Origin: Harmothoe impar
Lineage: Eukaryota > Annelida > Polychaeta > Phyllodocida > Polynoidae
Length of the DNA stretch: 64,000 nt
NCBI GenBank assembly: GCA_947462335.1
Contig: OX381721.1
Span: forward strand, 12,289,910-12,353,909
Direction of reading: 5' to 3'
Both the position numbers and the translations under genes were made by a program. Under the pieces are notes generated by a model. That model was not told where the DNA came from and searched no databases. It saw nothing but the letters and a program-made list of their open reading frames with translations. Positions 41,301 through 49,779 of this stretch are shown here, in pieces; positions within the stretch are counted from its first letter, which is position 1, and each line of letters opens with the position of its first letter.

Positions 41301-41803
41301 GTACTTTCCTTCTTCGGAGCGGGCTTTTTAGGCTCGTCCTTTCCCGGAGGCTTCTTCCCAACACCAGTGTGTTTGATAGCCTTGGTACTAGCCTTAGTAT
41401 CGGCCGACTTGGACCGATCTCGGGTAGCACCCTTCCCACCGCGCGTCCTCGGACGTGAAGTGTCGGAATCACTCCCACTCCCCATAGACAGTTTGCGAGC
41501 AACCGTCTTCTGGAGGTTTGGTGATATGCTGAGACTGCATATCCGGGAGGGACGTGCAGTCGTCTCGGAAGGATCCGCCGCTACCTGGGTGTAGGCGAGT
41601 CCTTGCAGCACTCCGGAGTCCTCGCTGCCGTCCGGCGACGGGGACTTTCGGATCGGGGACACGGCCGGATCTACACGGAGATCCGCTAGTGTCTGGCTCA
41701 ACTCATCACCACTAGGGCTCTGAGCATCCATTGCCTCCTCGGCGGCGGATGCCACCTCGGAGTGTCCGGTGAGTTCGGATTGACGGAGCTGTTGCTCGGC
41801 CAT
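38393..41803 (-). CDS. Third ORF of LTR element: zinc-finger/coiled-coil protein
   Basis: A 1,136-residue protein starting at the first ATG (41803; the frame is open a further 84 bases without ATG). The N-terminal third is rich in Pro, Lys, Ser and Thr with a (K)PAPKK-type basic low-complexity region. The middle is more ordered. It contains a Cys/His cluster (CPFEPC, then RHITRYHLRHYMRYDC, then CPNGGWFYTRADIIRHLAKQH), which looks like two C2H2-type zinc fingers. The C-terminus is a charged coiled coil ending in an acidic tail. There is no signal peptide, transmembrane segment or fusion-like region, so it is not an envelope protein. It sits where env or accessory genes occur and is over 500 bases downstream of pol, so a spliced or subgenomic RNA is likely needed. 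The function is unknown; RNA or chromatin binding is inference. Confidence 0.85.
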   Translation of the reverse strand: MAEQQLRQSELTGHSEVASAAEEAMDAQSPSGDELSQTLADLRVDPAVSPIRKSPSPDGSEDSGVLQGLAYTQVAADPSETTARPSRICSLSISPNLQKTVARKLSMGSGSDSDTSRPRTRGGKGATRDRSKSADTKASTKAIKHTGVGKKPPGKDEPKKPAPKKESTASTKKPGSKAATAAASKDPKTVDPKAPTTKVPKGQKKADPKPGAKDQPGKGPTSDSTKTVKTPGPSKSNLPIPAKGKGSGKAVVTTAAPTPAVDVLSFSRGLDNSSAVAATAAAMAGTKGHGGARPKTVVPPEAPRTEEAMDTSSAAHTVQVVQDVLSSITFNLPTPLEPRKEVPVRVELPPPKEVPVRVDTPQQSTEPALEPSNTMDISEEAGKLDQAAGGGPTGSGVQILAPHQHDAWEKEDADVPSLLRGAIIDQMSATEVRSFDLIQMRTFRGLDELSARFPAWFPDRLTAAMNDLSKKSETARLVAETEGRPELIAALEYDLQTAAEFQTVHNRREKRRHLTPAMKLARSMEQKTKESILDATLEDEMIQQNTAAARSADTSRMEKANRSDQYLRETIKVTSRKGGRSDEEVEAVLKGLDENTIPDDELQVLVRNAPRANAASGFKYFKPMCVNDCVKDKRASHIPEEVGPDGLSDDEEWIKTDPLDKSVQLYHFELLDKVRNGSTKYHSPFQKAKLAWAMARWHPFSKCPFEPCLNIDETLETPRTWPSKVRYARHITRYHLRHYMRYDCLSVGTKQSKGCPNGGWFYTRADIIRHLAKQHGLALEIAAERIQTAHQEVYSHFGVVGRNENLEVDFGTNERGKVRVFYKVNPDGNYNRVPEGELFDEFEEYQKRTSTRKVRRAQKRPSGSSEQADSKKAKTDERKSVMEKADPGYKGPAFTSHTTDWKKGPQGRPPRSVPEDPNSSTMGSFAEEFPENEMVPGDESQTLTQTGKTKAPAKKTPKPVQTPDLPPETAEEGRLVLRLKSPPSFPPADFTSYEAGQEAFGQWQDNFHRLLAGLSQEVAMLSLNTVHHLHQREVATQKAAATESVQEERENARTERCAAKTERKKQKLAVKNAEEKLDHERRRFRDCFAHEMHEWDGTRAQIELWLQELTLAEAASDSEEEEEPAKPGSEDESDSG

Positions 41804-42388
41804 CCTCACTACGGCAAAGTGTCTTTCGACGGGAGTTTTGACGGGGAAAACACTAGTTCCCCGTCTCCCTCTTTGTCTCAGACGCACCAGGAAAGAGTAC
41901 TCACTGCTTACAACTCTTTTACTGACTTTTCTCCTCTTCTAGCCGTCCAAAACACCAACTTCCCCGCTGCCGACCAACACCGCTATTGACCGGGGCGAGC
42001 CCAAAATCAATATGGCGTTCCCTCGCTTTTGTTTTTAAAACAAAGCGCATGCGCAGCGTCTCGCGTGATTGGACGCGATCCCGTTACCCGGTGTGACCCA
42101 ATTACTGTTTAATCAGGTCACGACCTTTCCCGCCCGCAGCTCGGGCTCGGGGGATCACACTGCTACGTAGGCGGCTCACAAAAGTCAAAATATACTTCGA
42201 ATAAAGAGCTCATCAGGAGTATTAGTGGATATTTATGGGAAATCGAAGATTACCCCACCGGATTATCCGTCCACCACCCTCGGGGAACACTCTTACATTC
42301 TTTTCCTCTTGACTCTGAGCGCCGCTGTTGGTAACATACATATAACATATAGGACAACACAGGACACCACACTCGTTGTGTAAACAAG
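41804..42388. other. Spacer between pol and third ORF
   Basis: About 585 bases without an ORF on the coding strand. It could hold a splice acceptor or promoter for the third ORF, but I could not single one out. Confidence 0.5.
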
Positions 42389-45300
42389 CTAGGTTACAGC
42401 CCCTCTAGCCACCAGCCTTGGGCTTCGCCAAACGGGTTTCCCGTCCACCTCTCGTAACCTGGCCGAAGGACACTCGTTCTTAACTAAAACTCCAGCCTTG
42501 ATTTTAGTTTTCCGTGCCCTTCTTCCTTCGCCTGCCGAGACTTTCTTTTTCACGGTCTTCCGGAGCTTCTTTCGTACCACTCTCTTAGGGGTATCCACTG
42601 ACACCCCTTCCAAAGGTACAAATTTAGCCTCCGAAGTTCCCTTCTCCACCTCCGTTTCCGGGGTGAGCTCCCTTCCAGCCCAAGCACGCAACCGAGCCAC
42701 ATGGCTCGTCCGGATGCGTCCTGCTTCGGACTGAATCAACACAGTCGTTTGACTGATACATTTAACCACAGTGTGTGGTCCATCCCAGTTATTCGCCAGC
42801 TTGACGTTGCAGAGCGGTTCGTGTAGGCGGATCACTCTATCCCCCACTACGAATCGTCGCAACTTCAATCCGGTGTCGTAACCCACCTTCTGCCAATTCG
42901 CAGCTTTGAGCAAATGAGCCCTAACTGTTTCGTAGGCAAATTTGAACCTCTCTCGTAGAGATTCCACAAACAGCACCGTACATGGTGCTTCCGGACTGAT
43001 CCCTACCACCCCGAATACTAAATCCGCCGGCATGATCAAGTCCTCTCCGAACACCAAGAGGTTCGGTGTGCAATTTGTCGAAGTGTGGACCGTATTGTTA
43101 TACGCATGCACCACAAATTCGCATTGATCATCCCAATCATCCATATGGGAGTTCACTAATGGCTTCAAAACCTGGATCAAGGTCCGATTGAACCGCTCCA
43201 CCTGCCCGTCGGACTGTGGTCGGTACGGATTGGTCCGAGTTTTGCATATAGCCAACTGATGGCACATAGCTGTCCATAGTTTGGACTCAAATTCTCTCCC
43301 TTGATCGCTATGTAACATCAAGGGAGCCCCCAGATGGAGGATCCACCCCTTCACCAATGCTTCCGCACAAGTAGCAGCGGTATGATCCTCAAGTGGGTAC
43401 ACTCGGGTGTATTTCGTATAGTAGTCCGAGACCACCATCATACACGTATTACCTTTTGGAGTGGGTTTAACTCCACTGATAATGTCCACAGCTATTCGAG
43501 CAAATCTCACTCCGAATAGCTCTTGTTGCAGTGGCAATTTTCCTAATCCAGGACCAGGTTTGCCTAAACAACAGGCCAGACAGGTCTCGATCCACCTTAA
43601 AAGGTCGCCTGACATGCCGGGCCAGTAGTATCTCCGACTCAGCCTTTCCAACGAGCGTTTCTTTCCGAAATGCCCACTAGTGGAATGGCTGTGGCAGTAG
43701 TACAGGATGTCTTTCCTCATAGCAGCAGGGATTACCATTTGTAACACCCTCCGCTTTCCGGGACAAGTCTTCCACCTGCACAACAACGAGTCTCGGACCT
43801 CCAGTTCGTGGAACTGAGCCAAGAAACGTCGCATTTCACGGTTTTCCAGTGATATTTCGGGTCTCACTGGACAGACCCCAGTAGGGACAAGCTCCCTCAG
43901 TCGTGCTATGGTAGGATCGGCCATCTGGTACGTCCTTATAGTGTCGGTGGACCAATCCAACAGGTTTTGCAACAACCCATCATAAGGCAAACGCACACTC
44001 GCTACCACAGCATTGTGAGCACCACAATCCCCACACTCCGGACGCACACAACGGCGTACCGGAAGTCTACTCAGGCAGTCAGCATTAATATGCTTCGTGC
44101 CTGCTCGGTGCTGGATATGAGAGTTTTCCAGTCCGAACTCGCTGAGGTGATTCAACCATCGACCAATCATTCCCTCGGCGTCCTTAAAATTAAGGAGCCA
44201 CCTCAAGGCCGAATGATCGGTACGGAGTGTGAAATTCCCTCCATATAAGAAGTGCCGAAACTTCTTCGTGTACACCACTACTGCGAGCAGCTCTCGCTTG
44301 GTAGTACAATAATTTCTCTGTGCCTTGTTCATACTGTTACTAGCGAACGCCAGCGGGACCTCTACTCCGTCCTGGATTTGGGACAATGCGGCCCCGATGC
44401 TCTCATTGCTCGCATCAGTGTCAAGGATGAAATGCCCCTTCTCCGTAGGGTATCTCAGCACCGGGGTGGTTCGGAACAACGCCTTAATCTCTTTGAAGGC
44501 TTCATTCTGTTCCATCCCCCATGGGAAGGGTTCTTTTTTTCTCCCCGGAGTCCAATGGCTCAACCGTTGTAATGGCTGAGACACCCTAGAGAATCCGGGG
44601 ATGAAGTCCCTGTAATAGGAACAGAACCCTAAAAAGGATCTGATATCCTTTGTTCCTTTTGGAACTTCCCAAGTCTCCACAGTCTCCAATTTAGCCGGAT
44701 CAGCCTGCACACCCTCGGTGGAGATGATCCGGCCCAAATAGACCATGGACTTCCGAAAAAGTTCACATTTCTTCGGCTTTAATGTCAAGCCATTGGACCG
44801 AATTCGTTCCAAAACCTCTCCGAGGTTCAACGCACACTCTTCAAAAGTCTTGCCAAAGACAATGACATCATCCAAGTATACCAAACATTTGCGCCACAAC
44901 AGATCACTCAGAAGAGTTTCCATCATAGCCTCAAAAGTGGCCGGGGCGTTGCACAACCCGAAGGGCATCAGCTCAAACTGATACAGTCCAATGTGACTTG
45001 TAAAAGCCGTTTTCTCTTTATCCTCCTCCTTCATCCCGATCTGCCAATATCCGGACTGCAAATCAAGGGTGCAGAACCATTGGTTCCCACCCAAAGAGTC
45101 CAGAGTCTCATCAATCCGGGGGAGAGGATATGCATTTTTCTTGGTTACCCCATTCAGGCGCCTATAGTCGATACAAAATCGGATAGACCCGTCCTTCTTA
45201 GTAACCATCTGGACCGGGCTGGACCAGGGGCTAGTGCTAGGCACGATCACCTTCTGTTCCAACATGGTCTTCACTTGTTCCTCTACCACCGCTTTCTTAC

Positions 45301-46630
45301 CCAAAGGCAAGCGTCGGTAAGGCATCTTGAAAGGCTGTGCATCACCCGTATTGATAGAATGCAACACTTTGTCGGTTCGGCCCAAAGGCTCCCCCTCCAC
45401 CTGCCATGCATCCTGATACTTCACTACCAGCCTCCTTAGGGAGTCGAGATCCCTCCGATCCGTCAAATCCGTTTCGGAGATCATTTTCTCAAGTCCCTCA
45501 CTCAGAGCGGTCGGAGAAGGGTCACCCTTCATGCTCACCTGTCCAGCAGGCATCACTGCCTCACTGGTGAACACCTTCCCCAGTATTGTATCTTTCCTTA
45601 GATACTTCGGTTCCAACCCGGGGTTAGAAACCGGCACTACGGTCCAAGCACCATCACCCACTAGGGTGTCCATGCCCGTCAAACCGATACTACCCAACAT
45701 GGCCACATCCGGCTCCACAACTGCCTCTTCCTCTCTCCTAAGCCCCTTGCTTCGGACCAGCACGTCACACGTCTGTCCGGGAGGAATCTTTACAGTTTGG
45801 ACCACCGTTGCCACTGTCGACACTTGTCGGAGCACACATTGCTCTACCGCACGGTACGGGTGCTCTATCAGGAGTACCCCTGTACCCGGATTCAGGACCG
45901 CGTCATACAACGCCGAAAAATCCAATCCGAGTATACCGTCGTCTGCAATATCCGCAATGGTGGGAGAAGCCACATACTCCTTCCCTCCAATTCGGAGCGG
46001 TATGAACGCGCGCCCATACGTCTGCATACTTGACCCATCGGCCGAACAGGCGTTTACCCTCGTTTTGAAGTTATCACGACTATCCGGCATAAGAGCATAG
46101 AAGTTAGAGGAGATAAAGGAGTGGCTAGCTCCCGTATCTACTAAAAATTCGCCCGCTCTACCGGCCACAGTAACAGACACATACCACCGCCTCCCCCCCA
46201 GCGGAGACGGGTTTACAGTAAAGCGTTTAAAATCCTTCGGAGCAGCCAAATCAAGGCCATGTTTCTTCAAATGGTCGAAACATGGATGATCCGGGGAAAG
46301 CTGGGTACTCCCTACCCACATGGTGTCTGTGACAGCCGCAACTTCCTCGTTCCTATCCGTAATGGGCCTCCCTGCCTCATTGCCGGGCAACTGTTGGACT
46401 GGAATGTTAACCAGGCCGGCATCCGAGCCCCTCAAGCTCGAAGCCACCCCTGATTCCCTTCCTGCCTTCGGAATTTCACTAGGCTCTACCTCTCTGGTAT
46501 GTTGGCGTACATCATATACAGGGGTCGTCCGCTCGCCTTCTCGGACCACCCCCTCTAGTTTCCCTCCTTTCCGGGAACTTTCGGAGTCGGAGCCGTACAC
46601 TCCGCAGCAAAGTGACCGATCTCCAGGCAC
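42389..46630 (-). CDS. pol: Pol polyprotein (PR-RT-RH-IN) of Gypsy element
   Basis: An open frame of 1,413 codons that begins with no ATG, as expected for a product made by -1 frameshifting from gag at 46558-46564. Aspartic protease: EFLVDTGASHSFI (about 165). Reverse transcriptase: LDLQSGYWQI and the catalytic YLDDVIVF. RNase H: ILDTDASNESIGAAL, with later RELLAVV and RTDHSALRWL. Integrase: an HHCC-type zinc region (HSTSGHFGKKR...CLACC), core residues in VDIISG and HSDQGREFES, then PYRPQSDGQVERFNRTL. A GPY/F-like module (NWDGPHTVV) follows and no chromodomain is seen. All catalytic residues are present. It produces cDNA from the element RNA and inserts it in the host genome. Confidence 0.97.
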   Translation of the reverse strand: MPGDRSLCCGVYGSDSESSRKGGKLEGVVREGERTTPVYDVRQHTREVEPSEIPKAGRESGVASSLRGSDAGLVNIPVQQLPGNEAGRPITDRNEEVAAVTDTMWVGSTQLSPDHPCFDHLKKHGLDLAAPKDFKRFTVNPSPLGGRRWYVSVTVAGRAGEFLVDTGASHSFISSNFYALMPDSRDNFKTRVNACSADGSSMQTYGRAFIPLRIGGKEYVASPTIADIADDGILGLDFSALYDAVLNPGTGVLLIEHPYRAVEQCVLRQVSTVATVVQTVKIPPGQTCDVLVRSKGLRREEEAVVEPDVAMLGSIGLTGMDTLVGDGAWTVVPVSNPGLEPKYLRKDTILGKVFTSEAVMPAGQVSMKGDPSPTALSEGLEKMISETDLTDRRDLDSLRRLVVKYQDAWQVEGEPLGRTDKVLHSINTGDAQPFKMPYRRLPLGKKAVVEEQVKTMLEQKVIVPSTSPWSSPVQMVTKKDGSIRFCIDYRRLNGVTKKNAYPLPRIDETLDSLGGNQWFCTLDLQSGYWQIGMKEEDKEKTAFTSHIGLYQFELMPFGLCNAPATFEAMMETLLSDLLWRKCLVYLDDVIVFGKTFEECALNLGEVLERIRSNGLTLKPKKCELFRKSMVYLGRIISTEGVQADPAKLETVETWEVPKGTKDIRSFLGFCSYYRDFIPGFSRVSQPLQRLSHWTPGRKKEPFPWGMEQNEAFKEIKALFRTTPVLRYPTEKGHFILDTDASNESIGAALSQIQDGVEVPLAFASNSMNKAQRNYCTTKRELLAVVVYTKKFRHFLYGGNFTLRTDHSALRWLLNFKDAEGMIGRWLNHLSEFGLENSHIQHRAGTKHINADCLSRLPVRRCVRPECGDCGAHNAVVASVRLPYDGLLQNLLDWSTDTIRTYQMADPTIARLRELVPTGVCPVRPEISLENREMRRFLAQFHELEVRDSLLCRWKTCPGKRRVLQMVIPAAMRKDILYYCHSHSTSGHFGKKRSLERLSRRYYWPGMSGDLLRWIETCLACCLGKPGPGLGKLPLQQELFGVRFARIAVDIISGVKPTPKGNTCMMVVSDYYTKYTRVYPLEDHTAATCAEALVKGWILHLGAPLMLHSDQGREFESKLWTAMCHQLAICKTRTNPYRPQSDGQVERFNRTLIQVLKPLVNSHMDDWDDQCEFVVHAYNNTVHTSTNCTPNLLVFGEDLIMPADLVFGVVGISPEAPCTVLFVESLRERFKFAYETVRAHLLKAANWQKVGYDTGLKLRRFVVGDRVIRLHEPLCNVKLANNWDGPHTVVKCISQTTVLIQSEAGRIRTSHVARLRAWAGRELTPETEVEKGTSEAKFVPLEGVSVDTPKRVVRKKLRKTVKKKVSAGEGRRARKTKIKAGVLVKNECPSARLREVDGKPVWRSPRLVARGAVT
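46521..46564 (-). promoter_or_regulatory. -1 ribosomal frameshift signal (gag-pol)
   Basis: On the minus strand the heptamer GGGAAAC (46564-46558) is read G GGA AAC in the gag frame and is followed at once by the gag stop TAG (46557-46555). Five bases after the heptamer (TAGAG) a stem begins: GGGGTGGTCCG pairs with CGGACGACCCC with one mismatch in 11 and a loop of about 10 bases. Slippage by one base enters the pol frame at LEGVVREG. This matches the canonical X XXY YYZ plus downstream structure. Confidence 0.9.
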
Positions 46631-49128
46631 CTATAGCACTTGGCGGTCCGCCGATTGATCTTCCTCCGGTTAGGCTGTGTAGCCCCCTGAATGGAAGTCG
46701 TCATCTTCTCAAACAGCGATGTGAAAAACGCTGCGTCCATTATCGGAGCTTTTGGGTCCGATGATTCCTTCTTCGGAGGAGGGTTTCCACCCCCTTCCGG
46801 CTTCCTATTTTTCCACGGCGTTTTAGAGGAATTCCCATTCCTCTTAAACTGAGCTGCAGAAGCTATCGCTCCCTCTTCCTCACTGCCCGAACCATCAGAC
46901 TGCTCCGGAGAACACTCTATAATGGCCGAGGCCCAGGTGGGCACCCGGTCCCCTAACAGTGACTTCTTGAGAGCATGTATGTCGATGGCCTTAAAAAGGT
47001 CATCTAATGACGTATCTGCTCTCCAGGTATCATACACCACATGTTGTATTTCTGGGTCCCTCAGTCGAGCAACAAACTGAGAGAACAATTCCTTAGAGAA
47101 TAAGGCATCATGGATTCCTGAAGCTGGATGTACCTTCTTCAGGAGTCTCATCAGTGCAAGTCCGAAAACCCTCGGGGCCTCGTTCTTGCCTTGCACTCGC
47201 TTCTTAAAAGCGACCATCGGGTCAATCCGAGCGGAGTCTCCGTATAGGATAGTTCCGATCTCTACCAGTTGTTTGAAAGTGCCGCGGGGTCCGCATTCAT
47301 CTTTCCACTGCTCCACGGCCATCAGGCCATCCCCCAAGCGCAATCCCTTACAGACGTACGGAATTGCATCCTGTTGATCCCACCCACTGAGGTTGATGTC
47401 CTCAACGGTGGCTCCCAACCAATCTTCCCAAGAGTTTTTCTGCCAGTAGGGAAAAGGCTCGCTAGCAATGCGTCTAGCAGCGTTGGATGACCCCCTAATT
47501 TTAGAGGTCATCGCCAGGCATTTAGAAATGGAAGCCGAGGCGTCCTTTTCTGTACCCACATTGTGCAATCCGATCCCAGCTATTGCTGGGTTTGTATCGT
47601 ACAACTCTTGCAATTCTGTACTCAGAATTGTTCTCCTTGGAGCCCTCCTCGGACTCTTTGCGCCCGGAGTCGTCCCCGGAGTAGCGCCTCTGGTAGGCAA
47701 GTTATTCTGTCTCTCCAGATAGGTCTGGTAGGTACCATACGACACCAAATCCTTAGTGGGGTCCACACCTTGACTGAACCACCAATTTTTCTCCTGGTCA
47801 GTCATATACTGACACTGCTGGGCCAGAGCAAGCAATCGCTGATGCGCCGCTTTCTCTTTTTCCAGTTCCTTGGCCTGTCTCTCAGCCTCCTCCTCTTGCT
47901 GTGCCTCCGCCAATTTAGCTTTCGCAGCTTCACCGGCCGCTCGGAGCCCTTCTTGTCGAGCTCTCAAAACCGCCGCCTCCTGCTCTGCTAATTCCTCAGC
48001 GAGGGCTGCATTTTCCTTCATGCGTTCTTGTTGCTGCTCAAGAGCAGCCTGCTGTTTGCGATACACATCTCGCCTCTCCAATTCCAAGTTTTTCTGTTCA
48101 TGGAACAGTATGTTTGCTTGGCATTCTCGCCATTGCGACAAACTCGAGGGAGTTAAGTCGGTCTTGGCCGCCTTATCTTGTTCGGATGCTTTCTTCAAGC
48201 GTTCCGAATCCAGTTGCTGCTCATCCAGTTTCAACTGAGAACGTGGACTCCGCACCAACTCCGATAATGACCTTCCCCTGCCCGCCGTGTTTACACATGT
48301 CGGAGCCGAAAAGACCTGCTTCGGAATTGGACGGATACCACTGATACCCACCCTAGGTGAGTAATCACTCGCCCTACCTCTACCCCTTGCCCGGCCAACC
48401 TTTAGTGGTCGTCCTGGCGTTGAAGTAGACAAGGCACCTTCTACAGTCCTCCCACGTCCCATAGGAAGATTTGGGGTGTCTGTAAAACTCCTGTAATGAG
48501 GACCTTTCGGACTGTCATTATCAGCGGAAGCGTACGAGGTACTGCTATCCTGTATACTCTCCCTGGTCTCTGACAAAAACTGCTCCAAAGAAGTTCTTTT
48601 TGCCTTCAGAATGTCACATTCCGACACTAGACTTCGGCGAACCTCCCGTAAGTCTTCAGTGTCCCGAACAAGTTCTGCCCGGGTCCCTTCTGCTTCATGG
48701 ATGACGGCATCTCGGGCCGCACAAATCTGATTCAGCTCAGTGTTTGCCTGGACAAAGTCGGAACGGAGTCCCTGTAGATCAGCCTGTTTCTGATCGAACT
48801 CCACTCGAACCCTGCTAAGGGATTGCACCAGCTTTTCGTTCTCCTCCAACAAAGTTGAAAGCCTTGCGTCTTTCTCCTTGATTTTGGAAGCTCTATGTGT
48901 GACTGCACCTTCCAATGCAATCAGACTGCTTTTCCATTCATTCGACTGTTTCTGAATGGTCAACAACTCCATTTGGGCCATTTGCACACGCTCCTGTATT
49001 CTGGCCTCTCTCATGTCGTCGAAACCACGTTCCTCCAAGATGGTAGCCCTCCGTGGATTCGGAGCGGCTGATCTTGACCCACCAACGTTGAACATTGACA
49101 GGCTCATTTCATCTAATGAGCAATTCAT
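46555..49128 (-). CDS. gag: Gag-like structural protein
   Basis: An 857-residue protein. I take the ATG at 49128; eight upstream codons in frame lack ATG. Residues about 20-190 form long coiled coils (repeated EExExL and LRSDF-type heptads). A basic, Ser/Arg/Gly-rich linker follows, then a second charged coiled-coil stretch rich in Glu/Ala/Lys. The capsid-like region is in the second half, and a CCHC zinc knuckle (CYRCLEIGHFAAEC) lies about 28 residues from the end. It would assemble the particle and bind the RNA. It is longer than typical Gypsy Gag because of the added N-terminal coiled coils. The last sense codons are the slippery heptamer, so a fraction of ribosomes continue into pol. Confidence 0.92.
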   Translation of the reverse strand: MNCSLDEMSLSMFNVGGSRSAAPNPRRATILEERGFDDMREARIQERVQMAQMELLTIQKQSNEWKSSLIALEGAVTHRASKIKEKDARLSTLLEENEKLVQSLSRVRVEFDQKQADLQGLRSDFVQANTELNQICAARDAVIHEAEGTRAELVRDTEDLREVRRSLVSECDILKAKRTSLEQFLSETRESIQDSSTSYASADNDSPKGPHYRSFTDTPNLPMGRGRTVEGALSTSTPGRPLKVGRARGRGRASDYSPRVGISGIRPIPKQVFSAPTCVNTAGRGRSLSELVRSPRSQLKLDEQQLDSERLKKASEQDKAAKTDLTPSSLSQWRECQANILFHEQKNLELERRDVYRKQQAALEQQQERMKENAALAEELAEQEAAVLRARQEGLRAAGEAAKAKLAEAQQEEEAERQAKELEKEKAAHQRLLALAQQCQYMTDQEKNWWFSQGVDPTKDLVSYGTYQTYLERQNNLPTRGATPGTTPGAKSPRRAPRRTILSTELQELYDTNPAIAGIGLHNVGTEKDASASISKCLAMTSKIRGSSNAARRIASEPFPYWQKNSWEDWLGATVEDINLSGWDQQDAIPYVCKGLRLGDGLMAVEQWKDECGPRGTFKQLVEIGTILYGDSARIDPMVAFKKRVQGKNEAPRVFGLALMRLLKKVHPASGIHDALFSKELFSQFVARLRDPEIQHVVYDTWRADTSLDDLFKAIDIHALKKSLLGDRVPTWASAIIECSPEQSDGSGSEEEGAIASAAQFKRNGNSSKTPWKNRKPEGGGNPPPKKESSDPKAPIMDAAFFTSLFEKMTTSIQGATQPNRRKINRRTAKCYRCLEIGHFAAECTAPTPKVPGKEGN

Positions 49129-49320
49129 TATTTCGGGACCTTTGTATCCCAAAAATGCGCTTGTTCTGGATGGAACCTTCGCACTCCTGCGGGTATCTGC
49201 CTCCTTGACGGCATCTAACCCCTCCGGTGATAAGGCTGGCGCCTCATCGGGAGACCTCGCTGCTCCGTCCAGAGCAGGAGGTCTGCGCTACTGCACAGGC
49301 TAACCTGCGTTTCACTCAGA

Positions 49321-49336
49321 ACTGGTCACGGCACCA
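49321..49336 (-). promoter_or_regulatory. Primer-binding site
   Basis: On the minus strand, one base after the 5' LTR, the sequence is TGGTGCCGTGACCAGT. It would pair with a tRNA ending GGTCACGGCACCA, so it starts TGG as required. The tRNA is not identified. Confidence 0.75.
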
Positions 49337-49337
49337 G

Positions 49338-49774
49338 TGTAATAAACGATACTTTGTCTCTTTATGATATTGGTAGAGTATCAATTAAAGAACAAAGTCG
49401 ACACAGTTCGGATCAAGTGTTACAGGTTGCAAATCGGGTTTATTCAGAAAACCTAGACAAGCAGTATCTATGTGTGCGAACTCCCTATAGAGTTCGGAAC
49501 GGGTCAGTAGGCGAATCAGCCGTAATGATCACGGGGTCTCCTTACCAGCGTGGCTCAGAGTAACCGACGAGTACCGTCAGATGCTGGGTATATATAGGCA
49601 GCCAGCCTGCGCGCGCACACGCAGACCGGAAGCCTATAGCGACCTCTGTCCATACCCCAAGCCCGGGGTAGGTGCTGCCACCTACCGTCGGACTGAAGGG
49701 TTCGGACTGAGCTCGCAACACAACATCCAACAGCACTCGTCATATAACATACCCGTATAACCCTAGCCCCTACA
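49338..49774 (-). repeat. 5' LTR (right copy)
   Basis: Same length as the left LTR and identical except for 49703. On the minus strand TATATATA at 49596-49589 is the likely promoter TATA box, driving transcription into gag. Confidence 0.98.
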
Positions 49775-49779
49775 ATATC
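49775..49779. repeat. Target-site duplication of LTR element (AATAT)
   Basis: Identical to 37073-37077. Confidence 0.92.

Larger units (their letters stand above)
37078..49774 (-). mobile_element. Intact Ty3/Gypsy LTR retrotransposon with third ORF
   Basis: 12,697 bp with two 437-bp LTRs (TG...CA) and the 5-bp duplication AATAT. The coding strand is minus: primer-binding site near 49321-49336, gag 49128-46555, pol joined by -1 frameshift to 42389, then a third ORF 41803-38393 and a purine-rich tract at 37526-37515. The pol order protease, reverse transcriptase, RNase H, integrase is that of Ty3/Gypsy elements. All three ORFs are open and the LTRs differ by one base, so the insertion is recent and possibly still active. 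Confidence 0.97.

Noticed and set aside
38393..41803. Envelope gene of the LTR element
   Set aside because: No signal peptide, transmembrane segment or surface-protein cysteine pattern; the content is zinc-finger-like and coiled coil.
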